A DNA stretch of 18,387 bases from Nanoarchaeales archaeon (GTDB taxonomy: Archaea; Nanobdellota; Nanobdellia; Woesearchaeales; UBA583), in contig JABSQY010000029.1 of assembly GCA_013215525.1 (NCBI GenBank), positions 1 through 18,387 on the forward strand. The letters run 5' to 3'. The stretch's first letter is position 1; the number at the start of each line of letters is the position of its first letter. Positions 13,789 to 18,387 of the stretch are shown here, one piece after another. The notes below the pieces were generated by a model that was not told the origin of the DNA, searched no databases, and worked only from the letters and a program-made list of their open reading frames with translations. The position numbers were made by a program, and so were the translations under genes.

Positions 13789-14532
13789 ATGGCAATAAAC
13801 CCAATCGCAATCTCAATATTTGGACTCGACATCTACTGGTATGGAATAGCATACGTATTAGGTTTTTTATTTGGGTTTTGGTACATTAAAAAGTTTAACA
13901 AAATTAAAGGTTTATCAAATGAAGTTTTAGACGATATTGCATTTTATGCAGTTTTATTTTCAATAATTGGTGGAAGAGTATTTGAAATAGTATTTTATCA
14001 ATTTTCATACTACATTGCAAACCCAACACAGTTACTAGCTGTGTGGAATGGTGGGATGTCAATTCACGGTGGAATTTTATTTGGAGTATTAGCAATATAC
14101 TATCAAGCAAAAAAACATAAAATAAATCCATTACAATTAATTGATTTATTTATTGTACCTGCAGCATTAGCGCTTGCCTTTGGAAGACTTACAAATTTTA
14201 TAAATCAAGAATTAGTAGGAAAAGTAACAACAAGTTCTGTTGGTGTAGTTTTTCCAAAAGTAGATAATCAAGTAAGACATCCATATCAAATCTATTTAGG
14301 ATTAAAAAATTTAATAGTATTTCAAGTTTTATTTTATATACAAGAATTCAAAACAACAAAACCAGGAACACTAACAGCATGGTTTTTAATCTTATTTAAT
14401 ATTGGAAGATTTATAACAGATGTATTTAAAGTTCCAGACGTTCAAGTAGGATTTTTAACAATGGGACAAATATTAAGTATATGTTTTATTGGAATTGGAA
14501 TATATATTTTATATAAAAATAGAAATAAATAA
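13789..14532 (+). CDS. lgt: prolipoprotein diacylglyceryl transferase family protein (divergent Lgt)
   Basis: A 247-aa integral membrane protein of the Lgt family, with about seven helices. In bacteria Lgt moves diacylglycerol from phosphatidylglycerol to the lipobox cysteine of lipoproteins. Matching landmarks: YWYGIAYVLGF (16-26), GGR (61-63), WNGGMSIHGG (86-95) with the conserved His93, GRLTNFINQE (132-141) keeping Arg133, Asn136, Asn139 and Glu141, RHPYQIY (163-169), and GRFITDVFKVPD (206-217) with Arg207. Differences from E. coli: the Glu after the HPSQLY motif is Leu170, the Gly of FING is Gln140, and the Glu following the essential Arg in the last motif is Asp211. It is leaderless and leads a short operon with the Nudix gene 11 bp downstream. 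Lgt is not a standard archaeal enzyme, so its presence suggests acquisition from bacteria; whether it still acylates lipoproteins is open. Confidence 0.88.
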   Translation: MAINPIAISIFGLDIYWYGIAYVLGFLFGFWYIKKFNKIKGLSNEVLDDIAFYAVLFSIIGGRVFEIVFYQFSYYIANPTQLLAVWNGGMSIHGGILFGVLAIYYQAKKHKINPLQLIDLFIVPAALALAFGRLTNFINQELVGKVTTSSVGVVFPKVDNQVRHPYQIYLGLKNLIVFQVLFYIQEFKTTKPGTLTAWFLILFNIGRFITDVFKVPDVQVGFLTMGQILSICFIGIGIYILYKNRNK

Positions 14533-14543
14533 AAACAAATAAA

Positions 14544-15008
14544 ATGGGAAATCAAAAATATAACTTTCAATATTGTCAAAAAATAGTTATACTATCAAAA
14601 GATAAAACAAAAGTACTTCTTGCAAAAAGAAAAGGAGAAGAAGATTTTGATGGTATTTATTCTTTTATTGGTGGAAAAATGGAAACAGGTGACACATCAA
14701 TAATTTCAGGATTAAAAAGAGAAAAAGATGAAGAAATAGGAATTGATTGTAAATTAAATTTATTTGTAAATTTTTCACATAATTTAGAATACATAACAAA
14801 TGCAGAAGATTATATGATACTCCCACATTACTTAGCAATATATGAATCTGGAGAAATTAAATTAAATGAAGAATATTCAGATTACAAATGGATTGAAATT
14901 TCAAAATTAGATAATTTTGAACCAAAAATAAAAACAATTTTAAATGTTGTAAATAAAATATTAGAACTTGAAAAAATATCAAAAGAAAAAGATTTTATTT
15001 TAATTTAA
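14544..15008 (+). CDS. Nudix hydrolase
   Basis: A 154-aa soluble Nudix-fold pyrophosphohydrolase. The Nudix box is GGKMETGD followed by KREKDEEIGI (about residues 43-67), supplying the Glu residues for Mg2+. There is one more residue than the usual seven between the acidic position and Arg-Glu, and the acid there is Asp rather than Glu. N-terminal strands carry VLLAKRKG (28-35), as in nucleoside-triphosphate- or sugar-nucleotide-directed members; a C-terminal YKWIEISKLDNF (113-124) strand-helix completes the fold. A Lys/Glu-rich tail ends the protein. No TATA box is seen in the 11-bp gap after lgt, so it is probably co-transcribed with it. The substrate is unknown. Confidence 0.85.
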   Translation: MGNQKYNFQYCQKIVILSKDKTKVLLAKRKGEEDFDGIYSFIGGKMETGDTSIISGLKREKDEEIGIDCKLNLFVNFSHNLEYITNAEDYMILPHYLAIYESGEIKLNEEYSDYKWIEISKLDNFEPKIKTILNVVNKILELEKISKEKDFILI

Positions 15009-15046
15009 TAAAATATAATTTAATAAAGTATACATAAACCTAAACA

Positions 15047-15055
15047 TTTAAATAC
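15047..15055 (+). promoter_or_regulatory. TATA box for the 155-aa protein
   Basis: TTTAAATAC, centred 26 bp before the ATG at 15077. Confidence 0.6.
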
Positions 15056-15076
15056 TAATTTTTCATTATATATTAT

Positions 15077-15544
15077 ATGGCAAAACTTGAAACGTGGCAA
15101 ATTTTAATTAATGATTTAATTGAAAATGTTATGGCTAAAGAAGAATCAGGTTTTCATAGATTATATAAGGTACACAATCATAATTTAGATTCATATTTCT
15201 CTCAAAAAGATTATATAATTCAAGGCGATTATATTTTAAAGAAACTAAATCCTTGGGAAATAGGAGTAGTTGCAAAACAAAAATCAAAGTTTCATATAGA
15301 ATTTAATTATCAACTACACACAATCAATTGGGACAAATCACATGGTCCAACATTTGAAATTCTTTCAGAAAAAAAAGATGATATAAATTTAATTCAAACC
15401 TATTGCGATAATTTTAATGAAACATATTATACATTAAAAGCTAAGTGTAGTATAATAGCTAAACCAAAAACAAGTTATTTACAAAATATTTTATCTCGTT
15501 CTAAAGCGGATTCAGTTAACAAACTCCACCACAAACAGCTTTAA
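15077..15544 (+). CDS. 155-aa soluble protein, unknown function
   Basis: A soluble protein rich in Lys, Asn, Tyr and His with two cysteines (about 109 and 123). The N-terminal part starts with a helix (LETWQILINDLIENVM, 4-19) and then a His-rich segment (HRLYKVHNHN, 27-36); the middle alternates short strands, and the C-terminus is basic (SRSKADSVNKLHHKQL) and could touch nucleic acid, though that is only a composition argument. It has no membrane segment or recognisable catalytic motif. Its own TATA box 26 bp upstream predicts a leaderless message, and the next gene begins 59 bp downstream with its own promoter. I do not recognise the family. Confidence 0.7.
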   Translation: MAKLETWQILINDLIENVMAKEESGFHRLYKVHNHNLDSYFSQKDYIIQGDYILKKLNPWEIGVVAKQKSKFHIEFNYQLHTINWDKSHGPTFEILSEKKDDINLIQTYCDNFNETYYTLKAKCSIIAKPKTSYLQNILSRSKADSVNKLHHKQL

Positions 15545-15574
15545 AACAGAATTAAGCAAATTCTAAAAGACAAA

Positions 15575-15583
15575 TTTATAAAC
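15575..15583 (+). promoter_or_regulatory. TATA box for the desaturase
   Basis: TTTATAAAC, centred 25 bp before the ATG at 15604. A second TTATAAATT lies a few bases downstream, giving a possible alternative start site. Confidence 0.7.
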
Positions 15584-15603
15584 TTATAAATTCATAACAA
15601 ACT

Positions 15604-16410
15604 ATGTTAAAAAACTTTTTAAATCCAACTACTTACTATCTAGGATTATTTCACATAGTTCCGCTAGCAGCATTTTTTCTTCCAATTTCATTAATAGATT
15701 GGATTGTATGTATTTCATTATATTTTATAAGAATATTTTTCATAGGTGCAGGATATCACAGATACTTTGCGCATAAAACATACAAGACATCACGACTAGT
15801 GCAGTTCATATTAGCATTTTGTTCCCAAACTGCAATGCAAGGTGGAGTTGTCTGGTGGGCATCACATCATAGAAAGCATCACATAAATAGTGACACAATT
15901 AAAGATGTACATTCTCCAAAACAAAAAGGATTATTCTTCGCACACATCGGTTGGCTAATGGAAGGAAAATGTTCAAAAACAGACAAGGCAGTTGTAAAAG
16001 ATTTAACAAAATATCCTGAACTAATGTTTTTAGATAAATTACACATGTTACCTGGAATCATATTAGCAACTGGATTATATTTATATGGTGGATTAAGTAT
16101 GTTAATTGTAGGATTCTTTCTAAGTACATTATTAGTATTACACGGGACATGGACAATTAATTCACTAATGCACACATGGGGAGTACAAAGATACAAAACA
16201 ACAGACACATCAAGAAATAACTTAATACTTGCAATAATTACAATGGGAGAAGGTTGGCATAACAATCACCATCACTACCAAAACTCAACAAGACAAGGTT
16301 TTTTTTGGTACGAATTCGATCCAACATTCTACATTTTAAAAACATTATCTTATACAAAAATAATATGGAAACTAAATCCAGTTCCACAAAAAGTTAAAGA
16401 TAATTTTTAA
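15604..16410 (+). CDS. membrane acyl desaturase (delta-9 / stearoyl-CoA desaturase type)
   Basis: A 268-aa membrane di-iron desaturase that introduces a cis double bond, typically at delta-9, into acyl-CoA or acyl-lipid chains using O2 and reductant. All three histidine boxes of the SCD/DesC class are intact: HRYFAH (52-57), HHRKHH (88-93) and HNNHHH (219-224). The extra metal ligands of the SCD fold are also present: His103 in DVHSP, and INSLMH (185-190) with Asn186 and His190. Helices lie near 12-28, 31-50, 66-80, 148-163 and 165-182. At 268 aa it is short for the family and lacks any fused cytochrome b5, so the electron donor is separate and unseen. It is leaderless, with a strong TATA box. 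Fatty acyl substrates and O2 are unexpected for most DPANN archaea, making this a likely acquired gene. Confidence 0.92.
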   Translation: MLKNFLNPTTYYLGLFHIVPLAAFFLPISLIDWIVCISLYFIRIFFIGAGYHRYFAHKTYKTSRLVQFILAFCSQTAMQGGVVWWASHHRKHHINSDTIKDVHSPKQKGLFFAHIGWLMEGKCSKTDKAVVKDLTKYPELMFLDKLHMLPGIILATGLYLYGGLSMLIVGFFLSTLLVLHGTWTINSLMHTWGVQRYKTTDTSRNNLILAIITMGEGWHNNHHHYQNSTRQGFFWYEFDPTFYILKTLSYTKIIWKLNPVPQKVKDNF

Positions 16411-18369
16411 TTAATCTTCTCTACTTCGAATATTACTTCTATAAAAATGCCACACAAATACAAGTAATCCACCAAAGTAAAATATAAATAGTACAACTAA
16501 TCGAACAAATTCAACTGTGTTTGTCATTTTAGATTTATATGCTAATTCAATAGGATTAAAAGTATTATAATTCTTATTTTCAATATAGAACTTTTTATTA
16601 CCCTTTTCAATTATATTAAACTCATTTTCTCCTAATTTGTAAATATATACAAATTCTCCATTCTCAAAATAATCTGAAACCTTATTAAATTTCTCATCAA
16701 ACACAGCATTAAGTTTATGTTTTTCAATTTGATAAACATGTTTTGTATTAATAGATGTAATATTAAAAATAATAAAATCAATATGATTATCATTAGGATT
16801 ATTATAATCATATGTTGAAAATAAAGAGAAACTAACATCTGCCATACCAATACTTTCAGGTTCTTTAAATCCAAAAGCACGCCTGTTAATTGGATCTAAT
16901 CGAGAAGTATAATATAAATCCATAATCGCATCAAATTCACCTGTCTGCACATTTATATTATCCTTTAAAAATGTATTTTCAAACTCAGACGATACAGTTG
17001 TATATCCAAACACTAAAATATATCCAAAAAAGAAAACTAAAACAATTGTTGATATAACTTTTTTAGAAATAAATTCATTAATAGAACTTTTAATTAAATA
17101 TAAAGATTCAACAAATAAAATTAAACTTAAAACTAAAACAATTAATAATTGAATTGAATAATCTCCTCCAAGAGTTAAAACTGAATTAGTATTCAAATCA
17201 ACTCCACTCACTTGAAACTCAGACCCAACTGAAAACGTAATTGGATTTGTAAGATTTGGCATTGCAAAAACAATTAACTGAATTAAAAAACAAATTAAAA
17301 ATAAAATTTCAAGTATTTTTGATAACTTAATTTTTTTAAATGAAATATTTTTATAAAAATAATAAAAAGGTAAAGACATTAATAAAAATACAATCACAAC
17401 AGAACTCATATGAATAATAAATAAACTAATACTAGATATAATCTCAAATCCAACTCTTGACATATCAATATAAAACCAAGACTCACTAAAACTTATAAAA
17501 TTAAATATAGGGATTGAATCAACAACAAAACTCCCATATAAAGTATTTTGTAATCCAGTTAAGAAAGGTACAAGATAGACGCCAATATCGACAAGTAAAT
17601 GCAGTAATAAAATAAAACTAACTCCAATCATAAACGTTTTCTTATTAGAAAATTGAGTAATTAAATTTTGATAAAAATTATTTCCAGTATTTGAAATGGT
17701 TGATAAAATATTATCTGTATTTAATTTTGTATGTTTATGTAAATACATAAAGATATAAAAAATTAAACCAAGAACTAAAATAATGGAATCTACAGCAAGC
17801 GCAAACCATTCCATAATATAATTAAAAACAACTAACCCAAAAAATAAAGATGCTGCAGACAAAATAAAATATTGCGCCCCTACAAATTTCAAATAAGAAG
17901 ATAAATTAAAACTCCCAATTAAACTATTCTTTTTTGGTTTATAGTTTTTTAATAAATAAATTGAAGTAATAATTACTATAAAACTTCCAATCAAAAAGTT
18001 ATATGTTAAAAACAATTCAAAATCAGTTGAAAAGAATTTTAAAAACCATCCAAAAACAAAATACTCATTTAAATCAGAAACCGACACATAATGATAAATA
18101 GATTTCATAATCCCAATAAAACAAAATCCAATCATATACATCCAATCAAAATACCTATTCACATATCCTACAAATATCTTACTAAAACTTGCTTTATAAA
18201 AAACATATCCAATTAAAATCCAAGATAAAATCTTTTTAAAAAAGTCAATATCTCCTGATAAAAAATTTAAAAAATCAAAAATATTTAACAAAATAAAAAA
18301 AATAAAATATAATTGTAATACAATTTTACTAGAAATTTTATTTTTAATACTATCTAAATTCAAATTCAT
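16411..18369 (-). CDS. large multi-helix membrane protein with a soluble C-terminal domain, unknown function
   Basis: A 652-aa membrane protein. About 11 hydrophobic helices fill residues 17-460 (e.g. 18-38, 46-60, 76-93, 120-141, 165-212, 245-270, 308-338, 352-372, 406-427, 438-458). A soluble segment of about 150 residues follows (461-615), with strands around FDFIIFN/FVYIYKLG, and a final helix (620-641) precedes a basic Arg-rich tail. A polar loop near 373-405 lies between two helices, likely on the same side as the soluble domain. No glycosyltransferase DxD, lipobox, transporter signature or catalytic triad stands out. The start is the first in-frame ATG at 18369, 18 bp from the window edge, so its promoter is outside the window. 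The stop abuts the stop of the converging desaturase with no spacer. The family is not recognised. Confidence 0.75.
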   Translation of the reverse strand: MNLNLDSIKNKISSKIVLQLYFIFFILLNIFDFLNFLSGDIDFFKKILSWILIGYVFYKASFSKIFVGYVNRYFDWMYMIGFCFIGIMKSIYHYVSVSDLNEYFVFGWFLKFFSTDFELFLTYNFLIGSFIVIITSIYLLKNYKPKKNSLIGSFNLSSYLKFVGAQYFILSAASLFFGLVVFNYIMEWFALAVDSIILVLGLIFYIFMYLHKHTKLNTDNILSTISNTGNNFYQNLITQFSNKKTFMIGVSFILLLHLLVDIGVYLVPFLTGLQNTLYGSFVVDSIPIFNFISFSESWFYIDMSRVGFEIISSISLFIIHMSSVVIVFLLMSLPFYYFYKNISFKKIKLSKILEILFLICFLIQLIVFAMPNLTNPITFSVGSEFQVSGVDLNTNSVLTLGGDYSIQLLIVLVLSLILFVESLYLIKSSINEFISKKVISTIVLVFFFGYILVFGYTTVSSEFENTFLKDNINVQTGEFDAIMDLYYTSRLDPINRRAFGFKEPESIGMADVSFSLFSTYDYNNPNDNHIDFIIFNITSINTKHVYQIEKHKLNAVFDEKFNKVSDYFENGEFVYIYKLGENEFNIIEKGNKKFYIENKNYNTFNPIELAYKSKMTNTVEFVRLVVLFIFYFGGLLVFVWHFYRSNIRSRED

Positions 18370-18387
18370 TAAGATTTCATAGTTAAA

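Noticed and set aside
15879..16265. 128-aa open frame on the minus strand
   Set aside because: It lies wholly within the desaturase gene, whose three histidine boxes are intact. It is a shadow frame.
1..18387. Bacterial or giant-virus origin of the window
   Set aside because: The boxes are at -26 from the ATGs rather than -10, there are no Shine-Dalgarno sequences, and no viral promoter motif, capsid or replication genes were seen. Bacterial-type genes such as lgt and metG share the archaeal promoters. The lineage nevertheless remains inferred.
1..18387. CRISPR arrays, insertion sequences, rRNA genes, replication origin
   Set aside because: I looked for regularly spaced direct repeats of 25-35 bp, transposase motifs, conserved rRNA stretches and iteron clusters by eye and found none.

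Overview
The window looks archaeal: a compact, strongly AT-rich chromosome (roughly a quarter G+C by eye), most like a small-genome DPANN lineage (Woesearchaeota/Pacearchaeota/Nanoarchaeota type). The main evidence is promoter layout. Nearly every gene that must start its own transcript has a TTTATAAA/TATATAAG-type box centred 24-27 bp before its ATG and no Shine-Dalgarno sequence. That is the signature of archaeal TATA boxes driving leaderless mRNAs; a bacterial -10 box would sit about 10 bp from such a start. Two class II tRNA-Ser genes lack an encoded CCA and end in oligo-T. The exact lineage is an inference.

Layout. 1-2438: the tail of a small membrane protein cut by the left edge, GMP reductase (guaC), a three-helix membrane protein and a cysteine-rich protein. 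2530-7257: a ChbG/YdjC-type deacetylase divergent from a HAD phosphatase, then bacterial-type methionyl-tRNA synthetase (metG), a Pol-beta-type nucleotidyltransferase and a membrane-anchored protein with a possible PH-like domain. 7401-11020: a YciI-family protein converges on a SERCA-like Ca2+ P-type ATPase across a hairpin-rich spacer, and a 77-aa single-helix protein lies upstream of the ATPase. 11138-12278: a MauE/DoxX-like membrane protein, then tRNA-Ser(GGA), a tRNA-Ser-derived fragment carrying four consecutive hairpins, and tRNA-Ser with an unusual AGA anticodon. 12393-18369: a peptidase S51 protein divergent from an unknown 187-aa protein; lgt followed by a Nudix hydrolase; an unknown 155-aa protein; an acyl-CoA/acyl-lipid desaturase; and a large multi-helix membrane protein that abuts it tail to tail.

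How the genes relate. Most are single housekeeping or salvage genes with their own promoters, so this is not one coherent operon. The clearest biological thread is at 13.8-16.4 kb. Lgt uses bacterial-type diacyl phosphatidylglycerol and the desaturase acts on fatty acyl chains; neither substrate is part of the classical isoprenoid ether membrane of Archaea. Two lipid genes of bacterial or eukaryotic type behind archaeal promoters suggest acquired or host-derived ester lipids. The most unusual DNA is the tRNA-Ser cluster, with its A34 anticodon and a possibly transcribed tRNA-like RNA. I did not see a clear defence system, CRISPR array, IS element or replication origin.
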